This document shows positions 23,356 to 32,440 of a stretch of DNA of 64,000 nucleotides, in pieces. Location: positions 22,092 to 86,091 of the forward strand of contig DBXS01000010.1 in assembly GCA_002310055.1 (NCBI GenBank), in the 5' to 3' direction. Both the position numbers and the translations under genes were made by a program. Under the pieces are notes generated by a model. The model was given only the letters and a program-made list of their open reading frames with translations, was not told the DNA's origin and did no database searches. How positions within the stretch are numbered: position 1 is the stretch's first letter; each line of letters begins with the position of its first letter. Source of the stretch: Clostridiales bacterium UBA1206. Its GTDB lineage: Bacteria > Bacillota > Clostridia > Oscillospirales > CAG-382.

Positions 23356-24849
23356 ATGGAAAAATACATTTTATCGCTCGACCAGGGCACCACAAGCTCG
23401 CGTGCAATACTGTTTTCTTCATCCGGCAAGATGATCGCTTCGGCACAGAACGAATTCGCCCAGCATTTCCCTTTCCCCGGCTGGGTGGAACACGATCCCG
23501 CCGACATACTCGCTTCGCAATTCGACGCAGCGTCGCAAACGGTCGAAAAGGCGGGGATCCGCCCCGAGGCGGTCGGCATAACCAATCAGCGCGAAACCGT
23601 CGTAGTGTGGGAAAAATCCACGGGCAAGCCGGTCTCCAACGCCATAGTGTGGCAATGCCGCCGCACCGCGCCGATCTGTGAAAAACTGCTTGCCGAAGGC
23701 GCCGGAGATATGATAAAAGCGCGCACCGGGCTCGCCGTTGACGCGTATTTTTCCGGCACCAAGATAAAATGGATACTCGACAATATCCCCGGAGCCGCGC
23801 GCCGCGCGCAAAACGGTGAGCTGCTCTGCGGCAACGTTGACACCTGGCTCATATATAATCTCACCGGAGGCAGGATCCACGCCACCGACTACACCAACGC
23901 TTCGCGCACGATGCTGTTCAACATCAACACGCTCGAATGGGACAAAGACATCTGCGCCCTGCTCGGGATCCCTCTGTGCATGCTCCCCGAGGTCCGCGAC
24001 AGCGCGGGCGATTTCGGAGTCATAGACGCCGGATACGCCGGAGTTTCGCCGCTGCTCGACGAAGTCCCTATCCGCGGAGTGGCGGGCGATCAGCAGGCGG
24101 CGCTTTTCGGGCAGACCTGCTTTGACATTGGCGACGTTAAAAACACTTACGGCACCGGCTGTTTCACGCTTATGAACGTGGGCGGGGAGCCGGTCAGGGA
24201 CACGGGCGGACTTATATCCACCATCGGCTGGAAAATAGGCGACGAAACCGTTTATGCGCTGGAAGGCAGCGTGTTCAACGCCGGCAGCTCCATTAAATGG
24301 CTGCGCGACGACCTGGGCGTGATAAACACCGCGCGCGAATGCGACATACTCGCCGAAAGCGTCCCCGACACGGGCGGCGTACATTTTGTTTCGGCGTTTA
24401 CGGGGCTCGGCGCTCCGTACTGGGATATGTACGCGCGCGGAAGTATGACCGGCATCACCCGCGGCACCACCAAAGCGCATCTCTGCCGAGCGGTGCTCGA
24501 AGGCATAGCGTTCCAGGTTTGCGACCTTGCGGAAGCGATGTGCAAATGCTGCGCGCACCCTATATCCGCGCTGCGCGTGGACGGTGGCGCTTCGGTAAGC
24601 GATTTTATGATGCAGTTCCAGGCGGATATGCTGGGCGTGACCGTCGACCGGCCCGAGATAGTGGAGACCACCGCGATGGGCGCCGCGTTCCTGGCGGGGC
24701 TTGGCTGCGGTATATGGAAAGACAAAAAAGAACTGTATTTCGCGCGGCAGACCGCGCGGCTGTATAAGCCGTCCGTCACCTCCGCCGAACGCGCTTCGGC
24801 GCTGTCGGCGTGGCACGAAGCTGTCCGGCGCACGGTATCGAATATCTGA
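23356..24849 (+). CDS. glpK: Glycerol kinase
   Basis: 497 residues, standard length. ILSLDQGTTSSRAILF at the N-terminus (ATP phosphate loop), VVWEKSTGKPVSNAIVWQ, GDQQAALFGQ, YGTGCF and the C-terminal ALRVDGGASVSDFMMQFQAD. It makes glycerol-3-phosphate from glycerol and ATP. The typical PTS-phosphorylated His region around residue 230 (HxGxT) is not obvious to me. GCGGAGGAAAAT precedes the ATG. Followed 24 bp later by an OPA-type transporter gene. Confidence 0.96.
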   Translation: MEKYILSLDQGTTSSRAILFSSSGKMIASAQNEFAQHFPFPGWVEHDPADILASQFDAASQTVEKAGIRPEAVGITNQRETVVVWEKSTGKPVSNAIVWQCRRTAPICEKLLAEGAGDMIKARTGLAVDAYFSGTKIKWILDNIPGAARRAQNGELLCGNVDTWLIYNLTGGRIHATDYTNASRTMLFNINTLEWDKDICALLGIPLCMLPEVRDSAGDFGVIDAGYAGVSPLLDEVPIRGVAGDQQAALFGQTCFDIGDVKNTYGTGCFTLMNVGGEPVRDTGGLISTIGWKIGDETVYALEGSVFNAGSSIKWLRDDLGVINTARECDILAESVPDTGGVHFVSAFTGLGAPYWDMYARGSMTGITRGTTKAHLCRAVLEGIAFQVCDLAEAMCKCCAHPISALRVDGGASVSDFMMQFQADMLGVTVDRPEIVETTAMGAAFLAGLGCGIWKDKKELYFARQTARLYKPSVTSAERASALSAWHEAVRRTVSNI

Positions 24850-24873
24850 CATTCAAAATAAAAAGGCGCGTCT

Positions 24874-26139
24874 ATGGAAGCGGACATCAAAAAAAGATCG
24901 ACTCTGCTCATAATACTCTGCTGGGCGGCGTACGCCACGCAGTACATAAACAAATACAGCATCCAGATATGTCTCAAAGGGATGATCGAAAGCGGTCTGT
25001 TCACCGAATCGTTCGGCGGCAGCGTGCTGACGGCGTTCTTTGCGAGCTACGCTTTCGGGCAGTTCGTGAACGGCTGGCTCGGCGACAAAGTCAATCCGCG
25101 CTATATGATAGGCACGGGACTTGCGGGCGCCGCGGCGATGAACCTTATGATGGGACTAGCCGGCGACAAGATCGTTGTACTCATTATATGGTGCCTCAAC
25201 GGCTGGTTCTGCTCCATGCTCTGGGCGCCGGTGGTCCGCTGTGTGGCGGAGTTCATACCGGTCGAACGCCGTTCCGGCGCGGGCGCCTCGCTTTCCGCCA
25301 CCAGCCCCGTGGGGCTGCTGACTGTCTACGCGCTGGGCGGCATATTCCTTGACGAGATCGGCTCGTATCGCCATGTATACATTGCCGCGTCGTGCTTCGC
25401 CGCGGTGATGGCGATAGTGTGGTTCATTGGGACGCATAAACTCAGAGACCATTTCAAACACTATTCGTCCGTCGCGCCGGAGACCGGCAAAAACGGCGGC
25501 GGCGCGCGCGTGGGCGGCAAAAAGCTCGCGTTCCTGCTCATCTCTTCGGGCGCCGCGTTCGGGTTCGGCTGCATAATGTTCAACGGCGTGCTCAAAGACG
25601 GCGTTTCGTCGTGGACGCACTCGTATCTCGTTTCCAATTACGGCATCACCGAATCGCTCGCCTCCACCCTGCTTATGATACTGCCGTTCGTCAACCTCGC
25701 CGGCGCTTTTTCGGCGGTGAAGCTGTTCAAGAAAAACAAAAACGAATTCCTCACCACCGCGGCGATGTTCGCGGTGTCTGTGGTCTCGATATCGCTCCTG
25801 CTTGCGGTGCGAAATTTCAGCGCCGTGTTCGGCGTGATACTGCTGGCGCTTTCTTCGGCGGCGATGCTGGGCGCAAACACGATGCTGCTCACGTTCCTGC
25901 CTATGCGGTTCGCCCACGTGGGGCGCGCCGCGACGTTCACAGGGATGCTCGACACCGTTTCGTACCTTTCTTCCGCGGTGTCCGGGACGGTGAACGGCAA
26001 TATTATAGAAAACAGCGGCTGGAACACGCTGATACTCGTCTGGGTCGGACTCGCCGCAGCCGGCGTGACGGTATCGGTGCTCGGCACGCTGAAATGGCGC
26101 AAGCGCAAGGAATCGCCCGAAGCGGAGCAAACGGAATAA
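24874..26139 (+). CDS. Major facilitator transporter, OPA-like (organophosphate/phosphate antiporter group)
   Basis: 421 residues with about 12 hydrophobic helices in two halves separated by a polar loop near residue 205. YATQYINKYSIQICLKGMIESG and FGQFVNGWLGDKVNPRYMIGTGL resemble the GlpT/UhpT signature region. Position behind glpK suggests uptake of glycerol-3-phosphate or another organophosphate, but the substrate is inferred. Terminated by the strong hairpin at 26152. Confidence 0.82.
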   Translation: MEADIKKRSTLLIILCWAAYATQYINKYSIQICLKGMIESGLFTESFGGSVLTAFFASYAFGQFVNGWLGDKVNPRYMIGTGLAGAAAMNLMMGLAGDKIVVLIIWCLNGWFCSMLWAPVVRCVAEFIPVERRSGAGASLSATSPVGLLTVYALGGIFLDEIGSYRHVYIAASCFAAVMAIVWFIGTHKLRDHFKHYSSVAPETGKNGGGARVGGKKLAFLLISSGAAFGFGCIMFNGVLKDGVSSWTHSYLVSNYGITESLASTLLMILPFVNLAGAFSAVKLFKKNKNEFLTTAAMFAVSVVSISLLLAVRNFSAVFGVILLALSSAAMLGANTMLLTFLPMRFAHVGRAATFTGMLDTVSYLSSAVSGTVNGNIIENSGWNTLILVWVGLAAAGVTVSVLGTLKWRKRKESPEAEQTE

Positions 26140-26151
26140 ATGCAAAAAGGA

Positions 26152-26179
26152 AAACGCAGGATGCACGCATCCTGCGTTT
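26152..26179. terminator. Bidirectional terminator between the transporter and the deacetylase operon
   Basis: 12-bp stem AAACGCAGGATG / CATCCTGCGTTT with a 4-nt loop. T-runs follow on both strands. It ends the long minus-strand operon (43434 to 26198). Confidence 0.9.
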
Positions 26180-26197
26180 ATTCTTATGTTTTCGGTA

Positions 26198-27319
26198 TTA
26201 TTTATCGTGATAATACGCGCCCCAGTAGCGCTTGCCGGTCGTGGTGGTGGAGTTGAGGTCCATAAGCTGCGCCACGGTGACGAAGACATAGCCTTTGGCT
26301 TCGAGTATCTCGGTCACGCGCTTGAACGCCTCGATGGAGTTTAGATACAGGTCGTGGAACAGTATTATGCTGCCGTCGCGCAGATATTTTGAATTGACCA
26401 CGTTATTCACGATGGTCTGTATATTCTGTTCGGCCTGTTCGGTGGTCTTTCTGCCGGTGTGCTGCCAGTCTTCGGAATCGACGTCCCAGATAATAATGTT
26501 GAAATCGCTCGCCTTGGCGCGTTCCTTGGTTATTTCGCCGTAGGGCGGACGCATCACTATGGGATAGTACCCGGCGTATTTTTCGACGAGCGTCGCCGTG
26601 TCGTATACTTCGTGTTTGTAAGTCTTGTCGCTGCAGGTCTTATACGAATATTCGTGCGTATATCCGTGCACGCCCGCTTCGCATCCCAAAGACACCGCGC
26701 GGGTGATGTATTCACCGACTTTGCTGCTTTCGAGCCGGTGTCCCACCGAGAAGAACGTAACGACGTATCCTTTTTCTTCGAGAAAATCGAGCAGGATCGG
26801 GGTGTTGGACGAAGGACCGTCGTCAAACGTTATGGCGACGTATTTTTTGCCTTCCTCGCGTGTGATGTACTGCGGCTGCTCGTAGTTGCGCGTCTGTCCG
26901 CTCGGCGAAGACGTCTCTTCCTTGCTTTCTTCTTTACTCTCTTCTTTGCTTACTTCCTTGCTCGGCTCTTCGCTCGGTTCGTCGCTCGATTCTTCAACGG
27001 GCGGCTCGCTCGATTGTTCAACGGGCGGTTCGCTCGATTCTTCGACCGGCGCGGAAGATTCTTCCGTGCTCGGTTCGGTCGAGGGCTCGGCTTCGCTGCT
27101 TTCCTCGGGCTCGCTCGCCGTACCGGAGACCGCGCTTTCGTCGGCGGAAATATCTTCCGGCGCGGAGCCGTCTTCGGAAGGAGAAGCGCTTTCTTCGGCG
27201 GATTCGCTGATCTTACCGGGGTCGGATCTGTTGCCCACCTTGTTGGCGATGACCACGGCGAGCAGGACGCACAGGGCGCACGCCAGGATTATAATGCATT
27301 TAAAAAGCGTAGATTTCAT
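26198..27319 (-). CDS. Membrane-anchored polysaccharide deacetylase (NodB domain)
   Basis: 373 residues. One N-terminal membrane anchor (IIILACALCVLLAVVIA), then a ~100-residue Ser/Glu/Pro linker with units like EESSEPPVE repeated, then a NodB domain from about residue 155. Motif 1 TFDDGPSSNT, motif 2 HGYTHEYS (H-x-x-x-H zinc ligands) and motif 3 RPPYGE are intact. Family members deacetylate peptidoglycan or other cell-surface GlcNAc. The linker probably spans the wall. Last gene of the big minus-strand operon, 24 bp after pssA. ATG 27319 follows AGAGGG. Confidence 0.9.
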   Translation of the reverse strand: MKSTLFKCIIILACALCVLLAVVIANKVGNRSDPGKISESAEESASPSEDGSAPEDISADESAVSGTASEPEESSEAEPSTEPSTEESSAPVEESSEPPVEQSSEPPVEESSDEPSEEPSKEVSKEESKEESKEETSSPSGQTRNYEQPQYITREEGKKYVAITFDDGPSSNTPILLDFLEEKGYVVTFFSVGHRLESSKVGEYITRAVSLGCEAGVHGYTHEYSYKTCSDKTYKHEVYDTATLVEKYAGYYPIVMRPPYGEITKERAKASDFNIIIWDVDSEDWQHTGRKTTEQAEQNIQTIVNNVVNSKYLRDGSIILFHDLYLNSIEAFKRVTEILEAKGYVFVTVAQLMDLNSTTTTGKRYWGAYYHDK

Positions 27320-27343
27320 TTGTATCCCTCTGCTTTCCAAGAC

Positions 27344-27979
27344 TTATATCATCGGTTTCACCGGTTCCGTGACGAGCAGCGCCACGATTGCGGCGACGCA
27401 TATGACAAGGATCCCTATCATAACCGCGACGCCCGGCTTTTTGATCTTCACTCTGGAAATGAACAGCAGTCCCAATATAAGATACGCGGCGCGGAACACC
27501 CATCCCATAACGCAGGGATCGATGTATTTGAGCATCATCACGAGTACGGGCAGCACGAAACATATCGTGGGGATAGGCGCGCCGGTGAAAGTCTTGAGAC
27601 TTAAGTCTTCGGTCTCGGTTATCGCCTGCATATTGAAATACGCAAGCCGGATCGCTCCGCACGCGGCGTAGATGACGAGCAGTATGTAATCGTACCATTT
27701 GTTGCAGCCCAGCATATACGCTATCACCGCGGGGGTGACGCCGAACGACACCATATCGCACACCGTGTCGATCTGGATCCCGAACATTTTCGCCTTGACG
27801 TCTTCGCGGTTGGCGTGGCGCGCCACGCGGCCGTCGAACATATCGGAAATGCCGGCTATGAGCATTGCTATTACGGCAAACTCGTAATGCCCCGCTCCCG
27901 CAAGGCAGATCGCGACGACAGACGACGCGAGCCCCGTGAGAGTGATGAAATTCGCCAGATTGTAATATCCTATAAACAT
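27344..27979 (-). CDS. pssA: CDP-diacylglycerol-serine O-phosphatidyltransferase
   Basis: 211 residues with about six to eight membrane helices. The CDP-alcohol phosphotransferase motif is complete: DGRVAR, eight-residue spacing variation, then GIQIDTVCDMVSFG (D-x-x-x-D). The sequence after it, PAVIAYML, is typical of PssA rather than PgsA. It makes phosphatidylserine. Placement after rsgA is a lineage arrangement. No psd gene is visible in the window. Confidence 0.87.
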   Translation of the reverse strand: MFIGYYNLANFITLTGLASSVVAICLAGAGHYEFAVIAMLIAGISDMFDGRVARHANREDVKAKMFGIQIDTVCDMVSFGVTPAVIAYMLGCNKWYDYILLVIYAACGAIRLAYFNMQAITETEDLSLKTFTGAPIPTICFVLPVLVMMLKYIDPCVMGWVFRAAYLILGLLFISRVKIKKPGVAVMIGILVICVAAIVALLVTEPVKPMI

Positions 27980-28011
27980 ATCTATTCTCCCGAACGTTTA
28001 GTTTGCATCTT

Positions 28012-28893
28012 TTAATACTGAGTCTTCTTTTTTAAAACTTCAAACAGTTTTTTGTAGCTTTCGTGCCTGGAAACGGGTATTTCCCCGCGCCCGACCGCGT
28101 CTATTACGGCGCAGCCGATCTCTTTGGTGTGGCCGCAGCCGCGGAACCTGCATTTGCCGGAAAACGGTTCGAATTCCGGGAAACAGTACTCCAGGTCGTC
28201 GAATACGAGCAGATCCTCGGTCTCGGGGTCGAGCGCCGAAAACCCGGGCGTGTCGGCGATATATCCGCCGTCGCCTGTCGCGAAAAGCTCGGTGTGGCGC
28301 GTGGTGTTTTTGCCGCGCGCGATCTTTGCGCTCAGCTCGCCGGTCTGCGCCGCGTACTGCGGGTACAGCCGGTTGAGCAGGCTGGATTTTCCCACTCCCG
28401 AAGCGCCGGCAAAGACCGCGAGCGCGCCTTTCAGGCGGCGCCGCAGCTCTTCGTCGCCATTGACGCCGATGCCGGTGCGGAACACCTCGAACCCGCACGC
28501 GGAATATATGCGCGCGTATTCGTCGCCGCTCGACAGATCGCATTTGTTGATTATTATCACCGTGTCGACGCCGTACTTGACGCCGAGGCAGGTGAGGATA
28601 TCCACGCAGTAGAGGTCGGGTTCGGGCTCGTGCGCGGAAATGACTATGCAGAACACGTCCGCGTTCGCCACGCTGGGCCGCGGGAAGCAGCACCTGCGCG
28701 GCAGTATATCCGTTATGAAACCCGTGCCGTCGCCGTTATCGGTAAACACGGCGACGTCGCCGCAGAGCGGCTCTTTTTTTTCGCGCCGGAGCCGCGTGGC
28801 GGCTTTGCACACGCATACGCCCCGGGGCGTGGAAACGTCGAAAAATCCTTTGCGGCTGCACACTATGGTGCCGGTCTTCTGCTCCTCTTTCAT
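28012..28893 (-). CDS. rsgA: Ribosome small-subunit-dependent GTPase A
   Basis: 293 residues. OB fold at the N-terminus, then a circularly permuted GTPase: NKCDLSS (G4) comes before GASGVGKSSLLNRL (G1) and DTPGFSALD (G3). The C-terminal zinc site is CRFRGCGHTKEIGC. RsgA matures the 30S subunit and is affected by PrkC phosphorylation in Bacillus. Its start overlaps the prkC stop (ATGA, 28890-28893), keeping the conserved prpC-prkC-rsgA order. Confidence 0.95.
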   Translation of the reverse strand: MKEEQKTGTIVCSRKGFFDVSTPRGVCVCKAATRLRREKKEPLCGDVAVFTDNGDGTGFITDILPRRCCFPRPSVANADVFCIVISAHEPEPDLYCVDILTCLGVKYGVDTVIIINKCDLSSGDEYARIYSACGFEVFRTGIGVNGDEELRRRLKGALAVFAGASGVGKSSLLNRLYPQYAAQTGELSAKIARGKNTTRHTELFATGDGGYIADTPGFSALDPETEDLLVFDDLEYCFPEFEPFSGKCRFRGCGHTKEIGCAVIDAVGRGEIPVSRHESYKKLFEVLKKKTQY

Positions 28894-31682
28894 TCCGCAA
28901 GCGTTATACTGATCTCGGTGTAGAAATCGACGTGCGAATACGGAGCGGGATACTGCTCGATGACCGTGCCGGAAGGTTCGTCGGACGGAGCGTAGTTGAG
29001 ATCGCCGAGCGAAAGTCTGGCTGCGTCGAGCAGGTCCATCACCTCGTCGAGCGTCTTGCCGGTGAGGTCGGGCACGACCGCAGCGGTCTGCTGCACGCAG
29101 ACGCGTATGGTCACAACTGTCCCGGCGGCATGCTGTTCGCCGTCGGCAAGGCTCTGTTCGAGCACCTCGCCGTCATTGCCGAACGCGTTGACTTTTTCGA
29201 CTTTTACGTAATACCACGCGCTTTCGAGCGCGCGTATCGCCTGTTCCTCGTCCATACCGACGACGTCGGGCACTTCGTCAGCGAGCTGTTCGGTGCCGTA
29301 AAGCGTTACGTCGAGCGGCGCGCCCTGCAGTAAGTATTCGCCCTCGGGCGTGCCCTGGTCGACGACGTCGAACTGGTTGAAACCTTCGTAGTCGGTGCTG
29401 AAGGTGACGTAGCCGGGGACGAGCCCGTTCTGGCGGAGCGCGGTGAGCAGCTGCACGAACGTGTAGCCCTTATAGTTGCCCACTAGCACGGAATCCTTTG
29501 CCACGCTTACGGTGATGGTTATGTTGGTGCCGACTTCGTAACCGGTGGCGCCGGACTGAAGCGACTGCGCGATTATTATGCCGGGCGTGGTGTTTTCGGC
29601 GACGCGGCGCTGAACGGTGACGTTATAGCCCGCTTCCTCGAGCATTGCGCGGCCTTCGTCGAGCGTCTTATTGCGGACGTCGGGGACTTCGAGCGCGTAC
29701 TGCTTGCCCTCGCCGCAGAGCACGAGATCGATGACAGTGCCGGGAAGCACCGAGGTGCCCGGCTCGATGGACTGCCTTATGACGGTCCCCTTGGGGTACA
29801 GCAGCGAAGGTTCATATTTGACGCTGCCTCTGATGAGCCCGTCGAATTCCATCATGCTCTGGGCTTCCTGCAGCGTTTTGCCGCGGTAATCCTGCACCTT
29901 TTTGCTTTCCACGTAATGGCTGACGGTGAGTTTGACGGTCGTCCAGGCGGCGAGCCCCATCGTGTGCGGAGGCACGCTCTGTTCGAGCACCGTGCCGTCG
30001 GGCTGCTCGGATTCGCGGTATTCCACGGTGACGAGATAGAACGATTCCTCGAGGTTTTTAGTCGCGGCTTCGACCTTCAATCCCACAACGTTGGGGGTGG
30101 TCTTTGCGTCGACGATCTCTTCGGAATAACAGACGTTGAGAGTTACCGTCGTTTCGGGATTGATATACGAGCCCACGGCGGGGTTGGTCGACACCACCTG
30201 GTTGTCGTTGGCGTACTTATCGAGCACGCGGTTTATCTTGGTGGCGATCCTCAGGTTGCGGAAGACCGCCTCGGCGTCGGCGACGCTCATATAGCGCACG
30301 TCGGGGACCGTGAGGTCTTCGGGGTATTTGTTGACCCACAAAGTCATGCGGCATTTGCCGTCGGCAAAGCGCTTTCTGCCCGCGGCGGGATCCTGCTTGA
30401 TTATCATATTGAACTTTACGCCGGGCTGGTACGATTCTTTTACCGTCACGACGTAATTGCTCTTTTCGAGTTCGTTCCGCAGGTCGGAAGTGTAGATCAT
30501 CTCCACGAGGTTGCGCACCTCAAAGTCTTCCTGCTCCTCGCTCGCAAACAGCGTGGGGATCCATTTTACCGCAAGATACGCGCCCAAAAGCAGCGCCACG
30601 ACAAGAAACGCCAGGAAAACGCCGGTTATGACCGGGAAGATCGAATGGCTGGGATGTTCCTTGCGTTCGCGCTTGCGCTCTTTTTTGCGTTTCTGGCGCT
30701 TGGATTCGCCTTCTTCTTCGGCTTTTTTATCTTCTTCAAGCTTGATCACGTATTCGCCGATCTCGCCGGTGTTGATCATACCTATATTCACACTGTCAAC
30801 GTCCTCGGGGTCGTGTTCTTCCCCGTCTTCATAAAAAACCACTTCAGGATGTTTTATGACGTAATCGACCGCTTTGAGCATGGCGTGTGCGTCTTCAAAG
30901 CGTTTTTCGGGCTGTTTCTGCATCGCTTTGCGGACTATCTGCGCCACGCCGTACGGAACGGTGGGGTTCAGCTCCTCCACGTCTTTCGGCGTGTCGTTGA
31001 TCTGCATCATCGCGATAGTGACCGCCGAATCCGCGGTGAACGGGAGCTGGCCGGTGAGCATTTCGTAGAACAGCACGCCCACCGAATAGAGGTCCGAAGC
31101 GTATGAAGTCTCCTGACCGCTCGCCTGCTCGGGCGAAATATAGTACACGGTGCCTATGGCTTTCTCGTCGCTCGAAGCGTCGGACATATCGGGCGTCTTT
31201 GCAATGCCGAAGTCCGTCACCTTGACGCAGCCGTCTTTCATAAGCATAATGTTCTGAGGCTTGATGTCGCGGTGGATGACGTTTTTGCTGTGAGCGTGTT
31301 CGAGCGCGCGCAGTATCTGCAGAGTGTAGACGCACGCCTCTTTCCACGGCAGGACTTTTTTGTTGTCCATATACGTGCGCAGCGTGATGCCGTCGAGATA
31401 TTCCATAACGATATACTTGATATCGGGATATATCGCCACGTCGTAGACGCTGACGATATTCTGGTTCGAAAGCATCGCCACGGCTTTGGATTCGTTTATA
31501 AAGCGCTTTTCGGCCTCTTCGTCGCCGTTGTACTGCTCGTTGAGTATCTTAACGGCGACCACCCTGTTCATAACGAGGTCTTCGGCTTTTAGTACGAACG
31601 CCATGCCGCCCACGCCGACCGGCTCGAGTATCTTGTACCTGCCGTCGAGTATCTTGCCTATGATGTTCTCGTATTTGTTCAT
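28890..31682 (-). CDS. prkC: PASTA-domain Ser/Thr protein kinase PrkC
   Basis: 930 residues, much longer than the usual ~650. Kinase domain 1-280: GVGGMAFVLKAED, VAVKIL (ATP Lys), HRDIKPQN (catalytic loop), DFGIAK, YYISPEQASG. A basic juxtamembrane stretch (KRQKRKKERKRERKE) precedes one membrane helix near residue 360. The outside part contains about eight PASTA-like repeats, with openers such as VPDVRYMSV, TPNVVGLKV, VPDVRNKTL, VPDVVGMDE, VPDLTGKTL. It senses muropeptides or lipid II and triggers germination or wall responses. Stop and start overlap both neighbours. Confidence 0.94.
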   Translation of the reverse strand: MNKYENIIGKILDGRYKILEPVGVGGMAFVLKAEDLVMNRVVAVKILNEQYNGDEEAEKRFINESKAVAMLSNQNIVSVYDVAIYPDIKYIVMEYLDGITLRTYMDNKKVLPWKEACVYTLQILRALEHAHSKNVIHRDIKPQNIMLMKDGCVKVTDFGIAKTPDMSDASSDEKAIGTVYYISPEQASGQETSYASDLYSVGVLFYEMLTGQLPFTADSAVTIAMMQINDTPKDVEELNPTVPYGVAQIVRKAMQKQPEKRFEDAHAMLKAVDYVIKHPEVVFYEDGEEHDPEDVDSVNIGMINTGEIGEYVIKLEEDKKAEEEGESKRQKRKKERKRERKEHPSHSIFPVITGVFLAFLVVALLLGAYLAVKWIPTLFASEEQEDFEVRNLVEMIYTSDLRNELEKSNYVVTVKESYQPGVKFNMIIKQDPAAGRKRFADGKCRMTLWVNKYPEDLTVPDVRYMSVADAEAVFRNLRIATKINRVLDKYANDNQVVSTNPAVGSYINPETTVTLNVCYSEEIVDAKTTPNVVGLKVEAATKNLEESFYLVTVEYRESEQPDGTVLEQSVPPHTMGLAAWTTVKLTVSHYVESKKVQDYRGKTLQEAQSMMEFDGLIRGSVKYEPSLLYPKGTVIRQSIEPGTSVLPGTVIDLVLCGEGKQYALEVPDVRNKTLDEGRAMLEEAGYNVTVQRRVAENTTPGIIIAQSLQSGATGYEVGTNITITVSVAKDSVLVGNYKGYTFVQLLTALRQNGLVPGYVTFSTDYEGFNQFDVVDQGTPEGEYLLQGAPLDVTLYGTEQLADEVPDVVGMDEEQAIRALESAWYYVKVEKVNAFGNDGEVLEQSLADGEQHAAGTVVTIRVCVQQTAAVVPDLTGKTLDEVMDLLDAARLSLGDLNYAPSDEPSGTVIEQYPAPYSHVDFYTEISITLAE

Positions 31683-32425
31683 AGCTGCTCCTTCCCGTCA
31701 AAAACGACTGCGGTGATGTTGTCCGCGCCGCCGCGCTCGTTGGCGACTTCCACCAGGATGTTGAGCTTGGTGACGTCGTCGAGCCCGTCGGTGAGCACGT
31801 TGAGCATTTCTTCTTTGCTTACCACGTTGGAAAGTCCGTCGGTGCACAGCAGGAGGTAATCGAAATCCGTGATGTTGAACACGTCGCATTCGGTAGATTC
31901 CGCCACGCCCACGACTTTGAGTATTATGTTTTTCTGCGGATGGTTCGCGGCTTCGAGTTCGCTTATCGCTCCGCTGTCTATGAGGTACTGCACGAACGAA
32001 TGGTCTTTGGTGATCTGCCTTATCTCTTCGCCCTTGACCGCGTAAAGGCGCGAATCGCCCGTGTTGACTATATACGCCCTGTCGCCTATGCACACCGCGC
32101 CGACCAGCGTGGTGCCCATTCCCTCGTAGGAATCGTTGGTGCCGGCTTTTTCGTATACTGCCGTATTGGCGAGATTGAGCGAATTTGCGAGTATGCGGTC
32201 GATATCGCCCGTGGTAAAGCGGTCGAAATTGAGCGACGCCAGCGAGGTGCGCAGACTCTTCATAAACGCGGTCGCCGCGGTGCGGCTCGCGGTGCTGCCG
32301 CCTTTCGCTCCGCCCATGCCGTCGCAGACCACCGCCGCCGTATAGCGTTTGGTGGAATGTATGCGAAAGCAATCCTGGTTGCTCTTTCGCTTCAGCCCTA
32401 TGTTCGTTATTCCGTTGCACAACAT
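31679..32425 (-). CDS. stp: PP2C-type Ser/Thr phosphatase (Stp/PrpC)
   Basis: 248 residues. PPM metal-binding motifs are CDGMGGAKGGSTAS, VNTGDSRLYAV, LLCTDGLSNVV and ERGGADNITAVV. It reverses PrkC phosphorylation. The stop overlaps the prkC start as ATGA, so kinase and phosphatase are translated together. 15 bp after rlmN. Confidence 0.95.
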   Translation of the reverse strand: MLCNGITNIGLKRKSNQDCFRIHSTKRYTAAVVCDGMGGAKGGSTASRTAATAFMKSLRTSLASLNFDRFTTGDIDRILANSLNLANTAVYEKAGTNDSYEGMGTTLVGAVCIGDRAYIVNTGDSRLYAVKGEEIRQITKDHSFVQYLIDSGAISELEAANHPQKNIILKVVGVAESTECDVFNITDFDYLLLCTDGLSNVVSKEEMLNVLTDGLDDVTKLNILVEVANERGGADNITAVVFDGKEQL

Positions 32426-32440
32426 AGCGTTACCAGCCTT

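Noticed and set aside
23419..24852. Minus-strand frame opposite glpK
   Set aside because: Shadow; glpK motifs are complete on the plus strand.
26900..27200. CRISPR-like repetition
   Set aside because: In-frame repeats coding a Ser/Glu/Pro linker, with no constant repeat-spacer spacing.
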